Shown: positions 21,295 to 29,616 of the stretch, piece after piece
Position numbering within the stretch: the stretch's first letter is position 1
Layout: each line of letters begins with the position of its first letter
Notes under the pieces: generated by a model
What the model saw: the letters and a program-made list of their open reading frames with translations, nothing else
The model's database searches: none
Told to the model about the DNA's origin: nothing
Position numbers and translations under genes: made by a program
DNA from: Flavobacteriales bacterium UBA3364
GTDB lineage: Bacteria > Bacteroidota > Bacteroidia > Flavobacteriales_F > PHOS-HE28
DNA: 32,067 nt
Assembly (NCBI GenBank): GCA_002360495.1
Contig: DEQO01000088.1
Span: forward strand, 1 to 32,067
Direction: 5' to 3'

Positions 21295-22203
21295 TCATCG
21301 CTTGAACCACCGCAGTGGGGCCGGAAGTCGGTTCCGTACCAGGTGTAAATATACCGATGACCGCGCACCGAAGCCCGCATTGAAACGCGCGACGGACGGT
21401 GTGTTGGAACCAGCGAAGTCCAGCAATATGCCCGAACCCGCGTGCTCGCTGATGTAGCGATCGATCAAGTGGAACATGGCCTGTCGTTCCATGCCGGCCT
21501 CATCGTTCGCCGATTTCAGGAGGATGGAACGCCCTTCCCATTCCATGAAACAGACCGCAGCGATGACCCGACCCTGTTCACGCACACCGAGGAGGCGGCA
21601 CTGCTTTCGCTCGATACCGGTCAGGACCAGGCGTTCCAACAACTCCACACCATACTTGGGGATGTTCCGGAACCGCTTGCCCGTAGTGCGGGTGAAAAGG
21701 TCGATGAACTCGCGAACGGTGACATCCAGTGCGATCACCGGAGGGTCGTCCCCGCTCTTCCGCAAGTTGCGCCGGTGTCCTTGGGAATATGCGGAGCGAA
21801 GCACAGTCGCATCGGCGGCGAGCGACAGGTCCTGGTTCACGTTGGGCGAAAGGCGATCGGTCGGGGCCGCACGGACATGCATCAGCGAATTGAGGTGGAT
21901 GTCCCAGTACACGAACCGCTCCGGGATGGCATCCAGGAAGGCCGTGTCGGTGTGCTCGTCGCGCTCCGGGCTGAACACTCCTTGTTGCTGCATCGCATAC
22001 GGCTGGTACAGATAGTCGATCCCGAACTTGCTGCACCAGATCAACGGCATGATGGATCCGTCGTCCCCGATCAAGGCCTCCCACTCCGGGCAGCAGATAT
22101 CGAGCACCCAGCTTTGGACGTACCACAGGCGGTCGGGACATTGGAGAAGGAGCCGGTCCCACCTGGCCTTGTCGATCTCGTTATGCCGCAAATGCTCGAT
22201 CAT
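21295..22203 (-). CDS. FemAB/GNAT-like acyltransferase
   Basis: A 302-residue protein with the double-GNAT layout of FemAB and BioF2-like (Acetyltransf_6) enzymes. Features are the SQGHRRNLRKS motif (~140-150), the TTGKRFRNIPKYGVELLERL segment, the AAVCFMEWEGRSILLKSANDEA strand pair (~217-238) and the FAGSNTPSVARFNAGFGA motif (~266-283), which is characteristic of the family. Members move amino acids from aminoacyl-tRNA onto peptidoglycan stems or act as acyltransferases in polysaccharide clusters. Here the neighbours are a deacetylase, carrier protein and adenylating enzyme, suggesting transfer of an acyl or aminoacyl group to a glycan. The start overlaps the deacetylase stop (ATGA). Confidence 0.8.
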   Translation of the reverse strand: MIEHLRHNEIDKARWDRLLLQCPDRLWYVQSWVLDICCPEWEALIGDDGSIMPLIWCSKFGIDYLYQPYAMQQQGVFSPERDEHTDTAFLDAIPERFVYWDIHLNSLMHVRAAPTDRLSPNVNQDLSLAADATVLRSAYSQGHRRNLRKSGDDPPVIALDVTVREFIDLFTRTTGKRFRNIPKYGVELLERLVLTGIERKQCRLLGVREQGRVIAAVCFMEWEGRSILLKSANDEAGMERQAMFHLIDRYISEHAGSGILLDFAGSNTPSVARFNAGFGARSSVYLHLVRNRLPAPLRWFKR

Positions 22204-23483
22204 GGCCGGGCGTGTTCCATAACGCGTTCAAAGACCGCGGGCCACTCGACGAATTCCCGATGACCGCTCAAGTATCGATCGTGCCAGACGCTGACGAACT
22301 GACCGCCCACGGCACGCACCATATCGCTCATCGCCGCCATCGTCCTGAACACGTCGTCGGTATCGAGCTGTTGTCGCTCGATCAGTGCACTGTCCATGAC
22401 CATGAACGGGTGAAGCATCAGCGTGGTTCCCTCTTCACGTTCGAGATCGTACCATGGAAAGGGAGTGCATGTGCCCGCACGGAAACCAGCACGGTCACTG
22501 AATCCCAGGGTATGGTCCTCGGAGTGCTCGAAACCGCTCAGGAAACGGAGGGTTTCAGGTATGTGCCAACGCAGGAAATGCTGCCGTGATGCACGCACAC
22601 TTCTTCCGATGATCCGTTGGAGCAAATCACGTTCTTCCGTATGCATCGCGTTGTTCCTTCCGGTCCCGTAGGACGGGTGGATACCGATCTCGCATTCCCG
22701 CCCGGCCCGTTGTACAAGCGCCTGTGTAACGGGATCCCGTGGATCGGCAGCGTGGTCGAACGCGCCTTCACCCCGCATCAGGAAAAAGAGGATCGCACGT
22801 TGGGCACTGCCGCGCTTCGACGCCACCAGGTCGATGGCCTTGGCATAAGGGTCCGGAACGCCACCCGATCGCACCTGCCATCGTTCCGGGACCGCCGAGG
22901 GCGAACCGGCGAACAGGTCCCGCACGGACGCACCGATCGCGCGATGCACAGGCCTGGCCGCGTAGCGCAGGATGTTGTCCATGTCCACAGTGACCACGTT
23001 CCTGTAGCCTGCCGGACGATTCAACAGACCGGGCCAGTGTGCCTCAAGCATGTCACCGAGACGGGCCACCCTCTCATCCACCCATGGACGATCGGCAATT
23101 CCTTTCCGCACAGTGAACAACGAAGCCGATGGAACACGATCATGCGCATCACGATCCTGGCAGCGCGTCTCATCCGCCAAGCTCAACAGGAAGAAGATCC
23201 CCGCACAAAGGTCCTCCCCATCCCCCACGGGGAACAATGCCGGACCGTCCCGCCGATCAACGATCGGAGGGTCGTTCGTCGGAAGATCGGTGATGGCCCC
23301 ACTCCACGGCAGATGGGCTGCTCCTGCGAACTGCTCCTTGCCGTAGTGCAAGCGCGGTCCCGCAGCGCTCCGGAATTCCTCAGCCCCTGAAGCCCACTCC
23401 ACGGAGAGTCCGAGCATACGCTCCAACACGTGCTGCATGACGTAACGCACGCGTGGGGTCCGGTGATCACAATGCACCAGCAT
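22200..23483 (-). CDS. Polysaccharide deacetylase family protein (DUF7033-like N-terminus)
   Basis: A 427-residue protein. The N-terminal ~150 residues resemble the DUF7033-type domain that precedes NodB-like deacetylases in Bacteroidota glycan loci. NodB-like motif 1 is NVVTVDMDN (~162-170), with the two catalytic/metal aspartates. Motif 2 is ECEIGIHPSYGT (~273-284), and ASRQHFLRW (~304-312) provides a further conserved arginine-histidine. Such enzymes remove N- or O-acetyl groups from lipid-linked or polymeric sugars, so this one could expose the amine to which the neighbouring acyltransferases add a new group. It overlaps the AAC(3)-like gene by 17 nt upstream and the FemAB-like gene downstream. 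Confidence 0.82.
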   Translation of the reverse strand: MLVHCDHRTPRVRYVMQHVLERMLGLSVEWASGAEEFRSAAGPRLHYGKEQFAGAAHLPWSGAITDLPTNDPPIVDRRDGPALFPVGDGEDLCAGIFFLLSLADETRCQDRDAHDRVPSASLFTVRKGIADRPWVDERVARLGDMLEAHWPGLLNRPAGYRNVVTVDMDNILRYAARPVHRAIGASVRDLFAGSPSAVPERWQVRSGGVPDPYAKAIDLVASKRGSAQRAILFFLMRGEGAFDHAADPRDPVTQALVQRAGRECEIGIHPSYGTGRNNAMHTEERDLLQRIIGRSVRASRQHFLRWHIPETLRFLSGFEHSEDHTLGFSDRAGFRAGTCTPFPWYDLEREEGTTLMLHPFMVMDSALIERQQLDTDDVFRTMAAMSDMVRAVGGQFVSVWHDRYLSGHREFVEWPAVFERVMEHARP

Positions 23484-24330
23484 CCTGCTCCATTAAGAGT
23501 CGGGCGGAACGCGACGGTCCCCGCATCGGAAATAGGGCATGCCATGTATCGCGCAGCCAGTTCCGCAGCGTGAAGCGAACAATGCTCCCTGCCTTGTTCG
23601 AACGAATGTCGCGGGCGATCACTTCATGCGCCTTCGCCAGATCGACCTTGAGGAATTCCACACCGTCCGTATTTCCGGTCGTCATCGCTCCCGCTTCTTT
23701 CAACCGCGGGACGAGTGCGGACAGTTCGTTGGCATATCCGGCCCGCTTCGCAAAGATCCGGAACTGTCGGGGCTTGCTGGCTCCAGTGGCATCGATGCAC
23801 CGGATGGTGACCGTTCTCCATTTCCGATAGGGGACCGCTTCCAGTTCCTCCACATGGTGGAAATAGGACAGCGCATAGTTCAGATGCATGTCCAATCCGA
23901 GCAGGATGAAGCCATTGGTCCTGAGGAGTGCGAACGGCGACCCTTCGCTGAAGCTGCTGGTGTCGTCGGCGGCAAGGAACTCCCTTTGCAACCTACCCGC
24001 CACCGCAAATGAATGCAGTGGGTTCGCGGTGCGGACGAACGCCGGATGTTCCAACGCTGCCAAGCCCAAAGCACCTGTGATCGTCGGTGTCCTCCGTGGA
24101 TCGAAGGATTCCCCCGTTCGGAGGTCGTAGTTGAACGTGGGTACGACGATGGTCCCCCCGGGCCCGACGGCCGAAAGGAATGCATCCAACAACGCTCGCG
24201 GCGCGTTCCTTGCGCCACGGTGCCTCAGGAGCCAGGAGATCCTGGTCACATCAGCGGTCAGGAGCAGTTCGGCCCCTGGGGCGATGCCCATGCGCTCAGG
24301 CCATCCACCCGGTTCGGCCCGCTCGCTCAA
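23467..24330 (-). CDS. AAC(3)-family N-acyltransferase
   Basis: A 287-residue member of the antibiotic_NAT family, named for aminoglycoside 3-N-acetyltransferases but common in O-antigen and exopolysaccharide loci. Conserved blocks are VGPGGTIVVPTFNYDL, ESFDPRRTPTITGALGL, FVRTANPLHSFAVAGR, and LLGLDMHLNYALSYFHHVEE, which holds the active-site H-x(n)-H/E pattern seen in AAC(3). The TTG at 24330 is preferred because it overlaps the GNAT stop (TTGA) and keeps the N-terminal helix; an ATG at 24291 would give 274 residues. Chromosomal context argues against antibiotic resistance and for acylation of an amino sugar, possibly from the neighbouring carrier protein. The natural substrate is unknown. 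Confidence 0.8.
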   Translation of the reverse strand: MSERAEPGGWPERMGIAPGAELLLTADVTRISWLLRHRGARNAPRALLDAFLSAVGPGGTIVVPTFNYDLRTGESFDPRRTPTITGALGLAALEHPAFVRTANPLHSFAVAGRLQREFLAADDTSSFSEGSPFALLRTNGFILLGLDMHLNYALSYFHHVEELEAVPYRKWRTVTIRCIDATGASKPRQFRIFAKRAGYANELSALVPRLKEAGAMTTGNTDGVEFLKVDLAKAHEVIARDIRSNKAGSIVRFTLRNWLRDTWHALFPMRGPSRSARLLMEQDAGAL

Positions 24331-24806
24331 AGCACTTTGCGCAGGTTGATCCACTCCACCTGATAGCCGAACGATTCCGCGAACGGGACCGAACTGGGAT
24401 GTTCGCGCACCACCTGGGTCTCGATGCTCGTGACCTGTTTCTCGCGGAACCAATCATGGAGCAATTCGGACATCGCCCGCGAAACGCCACCTCGACGATG
24501 CGGCGCCGTCACGTAAAGCTGCGTCCAGTGTCCTACCCGCGCACCGCCCAGATATTCCGGTGCGAGCTTGATCGATCCGCAGGTGAATCCAACGACCACA
24601 TCACCCTGAACGGCAAGGACCATCCGATTGAACCGTTCGATCCCGGCCTTCACACCGTTCAACCAAAGGCGTGCACCATCATCGGCCAATTCCTGCATCA
24701 TGCCATGGGCATGCATGACGGCATGCAGGTCTTCGAACATGGGGATCAACTGCTCCAAGCGCGGATCAGCCGCATCCTTGACCGCTATGATGGAGACATC
24801 GTTCAT
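24327..24806 (-). CDS. GNAT-family N-acetyltransferase
   Basis: A 159-residue GNAT enzyme. The acceptor part is N-terminal; the acetyl-CoA pyrophosphate loop reads LYVTAPHRRGGVSRAMSELL (~93-112), a good R/Q-x-x-G-x-G/A variant, followed by ETQVVREHPSSVPFAESFGY, the last strand-helix pair typical of the fold. It could acetylate the amino acid or the amine bound to the adjacent carrier protein, or a sugar nucleotide; the sequence does not decide. Its start overlaps the carrier-protein stop (ATGA) and its own stop overlaps the AAC(3)-like start, so all three are translationally coupled. Confidence 0.83.
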   Translation of the reverse strand: MNDVSIIAVKDAADPRLEQLIPMFEDLHAVMHAHGMMQELADDGARLWLNGVKAGIERFNRMVLAVQGDVVVGFTCGSIKLAPEYLGGARVGHWTQLYVTAPHRRGGVSRAMSELLHDWFREKQVTSIETQVVREHPSSVPFAESFGYQVEWINLRKVL

Positions 24807-25060
24807 CGCCCGTTCAGGAAGAGATCGAGGACGCCACCCAAGGTCGTCGCCCCAGCGCGATCGAAGGCTTTCTCCAGTTCGACTTGTCGACCGAAAGCGC
24901 CCTCAAGATCCGTGATCAGGTCAACGAAACCCAGGGAATCGAGCAATCCGCTCCGCACCAGATCGAAGTCGTCCTTCAGTGCGGTACCGTCCAGTCCCAA
25001 TCGACGGGACCGGGAACCCAGCTTCTCCTGCACCAAGGCGCGCAATTCCGTCCTATCCAT
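24803..25060 (-). CDS. Acyl/peptidyl carrier protein
   Basis: An 85-residue carrier protein of four-helix type. The phosphopantetheine attachment serine is S42 in GLLDSLGFVDL, with D-S-L intact and the following acidic helix II (LITDLEGAFG). It is not the fatty-acid AcpP, which has a DSLDTVE motif and sits in the fab cluster. Position directly after a stand-alone adenylating enzyme and overlapping it by 8 nt mirrors the DltA/DltC arrangement, so it is probably loaded by that enzyme. A phosphopantetheinyl transferase must be supplied from elsewhere, as none is in the window. Confidence 0.88.
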   Translation of the reverse strand: MDRTELRALVQEKLGSRSRRLGLDGTALKDDFDLVRSGLLDSLGFVDLITDLEGAFGRQVELEKAFDRAGATTLGGVLDLFLNGR

Positions 25061-26516
25061 TGTCAGCGATCTTGAACAGGGCGTTGCGATCCACCTTTCC
25101 ATGCCCGGTGGTCGGAAACCCATCCACGGCGATGATCCGTTCGGGGATCATGTAGGGTGGCAGGACTTCTTGCAAACGGGCCACCAGCGGTGCGGTATCC
25201 ATCATGGTGTCGATAAATGTAACGAGCCGGGTGGTTCCGTTCAAGGTCGTGGCCAAGGTGAGCACCGTTCCGTTCGGAACAAGGGGCGCGAGTGCGAAGT
25301 CCACCTCAGCGGGTTCAACACGATGACCGAGCACTTTCACCTGATCGTCCAACCGGCCAAGGAAATGGAGGATGCCTTCGCCATCCTTGCGCACACGGTC
25401 GCCGGTCCTGTACCAAACGGCATCATCTCCAGGTAGATGGATGAACGCACGCGAAGTGGCCTCGGCAGCGCCCAAATAGCCTTGCGCCACTTGGGGCCCA
25501 GCGAGCCACAACTCGCCTTCCGAACTCCCCTCATCACCCGACACCTGCACCTCATTGGTGCCGATCGGTCCACCCAAGGGCACGGTCCCGCTCGCGTGCG
25601 CCATGGCAGCCCGGACATCGAATGACGTGATCGCAATGGTAGCTTCGGTCGGGCCGTACAGATTCGTGATGGCACTGTTCGGAGCCGCTTCGCTCCATGC
25701 GTGCGCAAGGTCCCACGATAGAGCCTCGCCACAAAAGAACGAGTGCTTCAATCCGGGGAACGCTCCAGGGACCAGCGCCCGCATGCGACGGAGCAATGCC
25801 ACTGCAGAAGGAACCGAGAACCAAACCGTGATCCCATTCGACGCGATGTAGGAGGATATCCGCAGCGCACTGTCCTCCCCCGGCACACATAGGCAGCCGC
25901 CCGAACCCCAGCAGACGAAAAGGTCATGGACGCTCAGATCGAAGGTGAGCGCGAACAACTGGGTGAACCGATCCCCGGTCGTGAACCGATGGTGCGTGAG
26001 CATGTGCTCCAGATAGGCGGAAACGTTCGACCGTGAGATGGGCACGCCTTTCGGTCCACCCGTACTCCCGGAGGTGAACATGACATAGGCCTCGCTACCC
26101 TGGCGAACATCGGCCGGCCTTTCCCCGTCCCAATTCGACAACACCGGTCGATCGACCAGATCACCCAACGCGCGTGTCGAGGAAGGATCGGCAACGCATG
26201 CCGCAGCACCGGAACTTTCCAGGACCACCTGCCAACGCGCTCGAGGATGATCGGGGTGCAACGGGACATAGGACCGTCCACTGCGGAGGATGCCCAGAAT
26301 GCCGGCATACGCGGCGAGTTCCTTACGCCCATGAACGGCGATCCGCGACCCGGATGGTGCGTTCCGGTCGCACCAACCAGCGATGGACGCAGCGTGCGCA
26401 TCGAGCTCGGCATAGGTCCATGTCCGGTCACCGATCCGAAGCGCGGGTAGGTCCCCATATCGCTCCACCGATCGGCGGAAGACTTCGTAGGGATCGAAAT
26501 TGTCGGACTTGGCCAT
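25053..26516 (-). CDS. Stand-alone amino-acid adenylation enzyme (DltA/NRPS A-domain-like)
   Basis: A 487-residue adenylate-forming enzyme with all core motifs: A3 FTSGSTGGPKGV (147-158), A4 LTFDLSVHDLF with D193, A5 NLYGPTEAT, A7 WYRTGDRV, A8 FLGRLDDQVKVLGHRVEP and A10 GKVDRNAL with the catalytic lysine. D193 lies where DltA and NRPS A-domains carry the aspartate that contacts the alpha-amino group, so an amino acid rather than a fatty acid is the likely substrate; which one cannot be read reliably. The length and the adjacent separate carrier protein resemble DltA/DltC of D-alanylation. No dltB or dltD homologue is present, so the downstream acceptor differs from teichoic acid. Its start abuts the preceding gene. 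Confidence 0.9.
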   Translation of the reverse strand: MAKSDNFDPYEVFRRSVERYGDLPALRIGDRTWTYAELDAHAASIAGWCDRNAPSGSRIAVHGRKELAAYAGILGILRSGRSYVPLHPDHPRARWQVVLESSGAAACVADPSSTRALGDLVDRPVLSNWDGERPADVRQGSEAYVMFTSGSTGGPKGVPISRSNVSAYLEHMLTHHRFTTGDRFTQLFALTFDLSVHDLFVCWGSGGCLCVPGEDSALRISSYIASNGITVWFSVPSAVALLRRMRALVPGAFPGLKHSFFCGEALSWDLAHAWSEAAPNSAITNLYGPTEATIAITSFDVRAAMAHASGTVPLGGPIGTNEVQVSGDEGSSEGELWLAGPQVAQGYLGAAEATSRAFIHLPGDDAVWYRTGDRVRKDGEGILHFLGRLDDQVKVLGHRVEPAEVDFALAPLVPNGTVLTLATTLNGTTRLVTFIDTMMDTAPLVARLQEVLPPYMIPERIIAVDGFPTTGHGKVDRNALFKIADNG

Positions 26517-27701
26517 CTACTTGACGAGCGCTGCGCAACGCTCTGCGCAAAGCAACGCATCGGCGAAGTACTTCGTACCCCAGTTCGGGAAAGCGAACTT
26601 CTCATATCGGCCCCACACGGGATAAGAGCCGGGCAAGGCGCCGTGCATAGCCTCCGGTCCCAGCATCGACGCTTGCTGGACGCCCATCAAGCGATCCGTC
26701 ATGCGCAGGAGCCCATCGCGGTGGATGGCCGAACCGGTGTGGTCATGGAGCTTGGACCAAATGATGGCCAGTTGCGCGCAACCGGTCATGAGCGGGTGCT
26801 CCGTTCCGCGCCAGTCCTCGTCATATCGACCGTTCAATTCGCCATGATCCATGAATTTGTGCAGTAGCACGTCAGCCCCGTTCGTTACAGCCTGCATCAA
26901 GGTATCGTCGTTCAGGCGGATGGCGCATTCATGCAGACCATCGAGCGTGTAGGCGATCGTGTGCGTGATGGGGCGGTCGTTGTGGCGGATCGTGTTGTCG
27001 CAGTTGGCGAACCATCCATTGGGTCGGCGCTGGGCCAACACCCATTGCAGGTTCTTTTCGGCGGCAGCCTTCAGGACCCCGTCCCCGGTGATCGCGAATA
27101 GGTGCAACAAGGGCGCATCCACATAGGTGTCATAGACCCGTGCGACCCCGAGGAAGTTGTGCTCGCGCCATGCACCATCGGGATCCTGAACACCGGCGAT
27201 CCAGCGTCCTGCTCGCAGCGCCGCCACGATGAACCGGGCATCCTTCGAAAGAGCATGGGCGGCCAACAAGCCCCGGATGACCTGCGCTGTGTTGAAGACG
27301 ATGCTGGGTCTCGCCTCACCCACCCTTCCGCCCGGCCAACCTCCATCGGCACGTTGGATCGACAGCAACCATTCCGCAGCCCGCAATGCGGCTTCCACGG
27401 GTACATGCCATCCGAGATGCTCTCCCGATCGGATCAACGTAGGGATGGCGTAACCCGTGGTCTCAGGGTAGGAAGCCCCCCACCCCTTCAACAAGTGATA
27501 GCTCCCCATTCCCGCATCCGACCCTTGCTGTTGTGCACGCAGCAGATATCCGATGGCATTGCGCAACGCGGTCTTTCGCTCAGGGATGTCATGCCCTTGG
27601 AACGGTCCGAGATGGGCCTTGAACAATGCACGTGTCGGCCCGTCGACAAGGCCGAACGCAAAGGACCTTCCGTAGTCGATCGCTGAACGGATCACCTGCA
27701 C
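26517..27701 (-). CDS. (Alpha/alpha)-toroid protein, terpenoid-cyclase/prenyltransferase fold
   Basis: A 394-residue soluble protein made of helical repeats with the motifs AEWLLSIQRADGGWPGG, AGRWIAGVQDPDGAWREH and LQWVLAQRRPNGWFANC, that is, Q-x-x-DG-x-W repeats characteristic of alpha/alpha barrels such as squalene-hopene cyclases. No DXDD or QW-cyclase active-site motif was seen, so it is not called a terpene cyclase. Proteins of this type occur in exopolysaccharide loci of several phyla with unknown function and could act on glycan or on the carrier-bound acyl group. The start is a GTG at 27701 (or 27695, which overlaps the wecB stop as GTGA); both are upstream-coupled. It abuts the adenylating-enzyme gene. 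Confidence 0.7.
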   Translation of the reverse strand: MQVIRSAIDYGRSFAFGLVDGPTRALFKAHLGPFQGHDIPERKTALRNAIGYLLRAQQQGSDAGMGSYHLLKGWGASYPETTGYAIPTLIRSGEHLGWHVPVEAALRAAEWLLSIQRADGGWPGGRVGEARPSIVFNTAQVIRGLLAAHALSKDARFIVAALRAGRWIAGVQDPDGAWREHNFLGVARVYDTYVDAPLLHLFAITGDGVLKAAAEKNLQWVLAQRRPNGWFANCDNTIRHNDRPITHTIAYTLDGLHECAIRLNDDTLMQAVTNGADVLLHKFMDHGELNGRYDEDWRGTEHPLMTGCAQLAIIWSKLHDHTGSAIHRDGLLRMTDRLMGVQQASMLGPEAMHGALPGSYPVWGRYEKFAFPNWGTKYFADALLCAERCAALVK

Positions 27702-28846
27702 CGGATCAATTCTTCACAGATATGTTCTGCAGCACGCCCATCACCGAAAAGAGGGGGGCATTCAGGTGCGCCGGCGCTCAGGTAGTGATCGACGGCATGG
27801 GCGATGCGCCCGGGATCCGCATCGACCAATTGGGCCTGGCCGCGCTCCACGAGCTCCACCCATTCGGTCTCAGGACGCAGGATGACGCATGGTTTGCCGA
27901 AGAAGTAGGCCTCCTTCTGCACTCCGCCACTATCGGTGATCACCAAACGCGCATTGCTCTCGAGCGCGATCATGTCCAGAAAGCCCATCGGCGGCACCAA
28001 GTGGATCCCGTTCCCTGCGGTCAGGGCTTCGTGCAAGGCCGGCGTCAACAGCGTTTCCATCATCTTCCGTGTGCGCGGATGCACCGGAACAACGATGGCA
28101 AGGCCGTGCCGCGTATGCAAGTCCAGCAATGCTCCGAAGATGCCGTTCAGGCGTGCCGCATCATCCGTGTTATGGTCGCGGTGTACGGTGGTCAGCGCGA
28201 AGTCCTTTCCAGAAAGACCGAGTGCACCGAGCACCGTGGAGCGTTCGTCGGCAAGGGCGGCGAAATGGCGGCTGTTGTCGTACATCACATCGCCGCACTG
28301 GACCACTTGTGGAACGTCCGCCGTGGGCCGGGCCTGATGCCCCAGATCGAAACCTTCCCGACCCAGGTTCGCCACAGCCGTGTCCGTGGGACAAAATAGC
28401 CAAGTGCTGCATTGGTCACAGATGATCCTGTTGAGCTCCTCCGGCATCCGCTTGTTGAACGAGCGCAATCCTGCTTCGATGTGCGCGACCGGCACGTGGA
28501 GCTTCGCCGCAGCGACCGCACCGGCCAGCGTGCTGTTCGTGTCCCCATACAATACCACGACATCATGTTCCTTGCGCATCAGCACCGTTTCGACCCCTTC
28601 GATCATGCGCGCGGTCATAGCGCCGTGCGTACCGCTTCCGACGTTCAGCTCGATGTCCGCTGGTGGGATCCCGAGCTCGTCGAAGAACACCTGGCTCATG
28701 TTCGCATCGTAGTGCTGTCCGGTATGGAGCAGCGTCTCGGCGATGCGTCCTGCGAACGGTCCTCGCACGGCACGGCTCAGGGCTGCCGCCTTGATGATCT
28801 GCGGGCGCGCGCCGATGACCGTAAGGATCCTGAGCGGTCGCGTCAT
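27692..28846 (-). CDS. wecB: UDP-N-acetylglucosamine 2-epimerase (non-hydrolysing)
   Basis: A 384-residue GT-B-fold epimerase that interconverts UDP-GlcNAc and UDP-ManNAc. Family motifs are RILTVIGARPQIIKAA (~5-20), TGQHYDANMS, HDVVVLYGDTNSTLAGA (~94-110), HIEAGLRSFNKRMPEELNR (~121-139), TTVHRDHNTDD and the C-terminal ITDSGGVQKEAYFFGKPCV with the UDP-binding residues. Length and motifs are normal. It begins 2 nt after the radC stop, leading the glycan-modification genes. It pairs logically with the WecG/TagA-like transferase at the right edge, whose family uses ManNAc or ManNAcA donors. Confidence 0.96.
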   Translation of the reverse strand: MTRPLRILTVIGARPQIIKAAALSRAVRGPFAGRIAETLLHTGQHYDANMSQVFFDELGIPPADIELNVGSGTHGAMTARMIEGVETVLMRKEHDVVVLYGDTNSTLAGAVAAAKLHVPVAHIEAGLRSFNKRMPEELNRIICDQCSTWLFCPTDTAVANLGREGFDLGHQARPTADVPQVVQCGDVMYDNSRHFAALADERSTVLGALGLSGKDFALTTVHRDHNTDDAARLNGIFGALLDLHTRHGLAIVVPVHPRTRKMMETLLTPALHEALTAGNGIHLVPPMGFLDMIALESNARLVITDSGGVQKEAYFFGKPCVILRPETEWVELVERGQAQLVDADPGRIAHAVDHYLSAGAPECPPLFGDGRAAEHICEELIRCR

Positions 28847-28848
28847 GC

Positions 28849-29553
28849 TCAATTCAACTGGCCGTTGTCCGCGAAACTGTAGTAACCGGTGCGCGCAACG
28901 ATCAGATGGTCCTGCACCAGGATGTCCAGGAATCGGCCACCTTCGACCAACTTGCGCGTGAGGGTGATGTCCTCCGGGCTCGGGCGAAGCTGCCCGCTGG
29001 GGTGGTTGTGACAAAGGATCACCGAACTGGCCCGGCGATCCAGCGCCTCACGGAAAATGATCTTGGGGTCGGCCACTGTGCCATGCATGCCGCCCTGGCT
29101 CACACGCAACGTCTCAAGCAAACGATTGCCACGGTCCAACAGGATGAGCCAGAACTCCTCGTGATGCAGGTCGGCCACCAATGGACGCAATAGTTCGTGA
29201 GCGCTGTCGCTTCCGGCGATCAACGGACGCTCCGCGACGGAAGTCTGTTTCCGCCGTTGGCCCAACTCCAAGGCCGCTACGATGCTCATGGCCTTGGCTT
29301 CACCGACGCCATGGATGCGCACCAACTCAGCAACCCCTAACGAGGCCAGCTTGTGCAGATCGTTCCCCGCCTTGTTGAGGATGATACGAGCAAGATCCAA
29401 GGCGCTCTCCGTGGTCGTTCCGCTGCGGATGAGGATGGCGATCAGTTCGGCATCGCTCAACCCCTTCGCACCGCGCGCCAGCATGCGTTCCCGGGGCCGG
29501 TCGTCCTTGGACCATTCCGGTATGCTCAACTTGCTCGTGGCGTTCGGCTCCAT
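28849..29553 (-). CDS. radC: RadC family protein (JAMM/MPN+ domain)
   Basis: A 234-residue RadC protein. The N-terminal UPF0758 helix-hairpin-helix half includes LGVAELVRIHGVGEAKAMSI (HhH). The C-terminal JAMM-like domain has E-x(n)-H-N-H-P-S-G-x(n)-D, visible as SVILCHNHPSGQLRPSPED, the metal-binding site of deubiquitinase-like metalloproteases. A role in DNA repair was proposed long ago but is not supported; the true function is uncertain. Length is typical of the family. It opens the long minus-strand run 2 nt before wecB, downstream of the rpsT terminator, and no strong promoter was found in between. Confidence 0.93.
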   Translation of the reverse strand: MEPNATSKLSIPEWSKDDRPRERMLARGAKGLSDAELIAILIRSGTTTESALDLARIILNKAGNDLHKLASLGVAELVRIHGVGEAKAMSIVAALELGQRRKQTSVAERPLIAGSDSAHELLRPLVADLHHEEFWLILLDRGNRLLETLRVSQGGMHGTVADPKIIFREALDRRASSVILCHNHPSGQLRPSPEDITLTRKLVEGGRFLDILVQDHLIVARTGYYSFADNGQLN

Positions 29554-29555
29554 GG

Positions 29556-29592
29556 GTGGAAAATAGAACAGGTCCCCGTTCCGGAGGACCTG
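29556..29592 (-). terminator. Rho-independent terminator of rpsT
   Basis: CAGGTCC (29569-29575) and GGACCTG (29586-29592) form a perfect 7-bp stem with a GC-rich loop. On the minus strand it is followed by TTCTATTTT. It lies 24 nt after the rpsT stop and ends directly before the radC start. Confidence 0.7.
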
Positions 29593-29616
29593 CCCAAGAT
29601 AGACTTCACGAAGCGC

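Noticed and set aside
23467..24330. Aminoglycoside resistance gene
   Set aside because: Although in the AAC(3) family, it is embedded in a chromosomal glycan-modification operon; such homologues are common there and resistance is not implied.
24180..25436. 418-codon plus-strand open frame opposite the GNAT, carrier and adenylation genes
   Set aside because: It crosses three well-supported genes on the other strand and its product has no recognisable domain.
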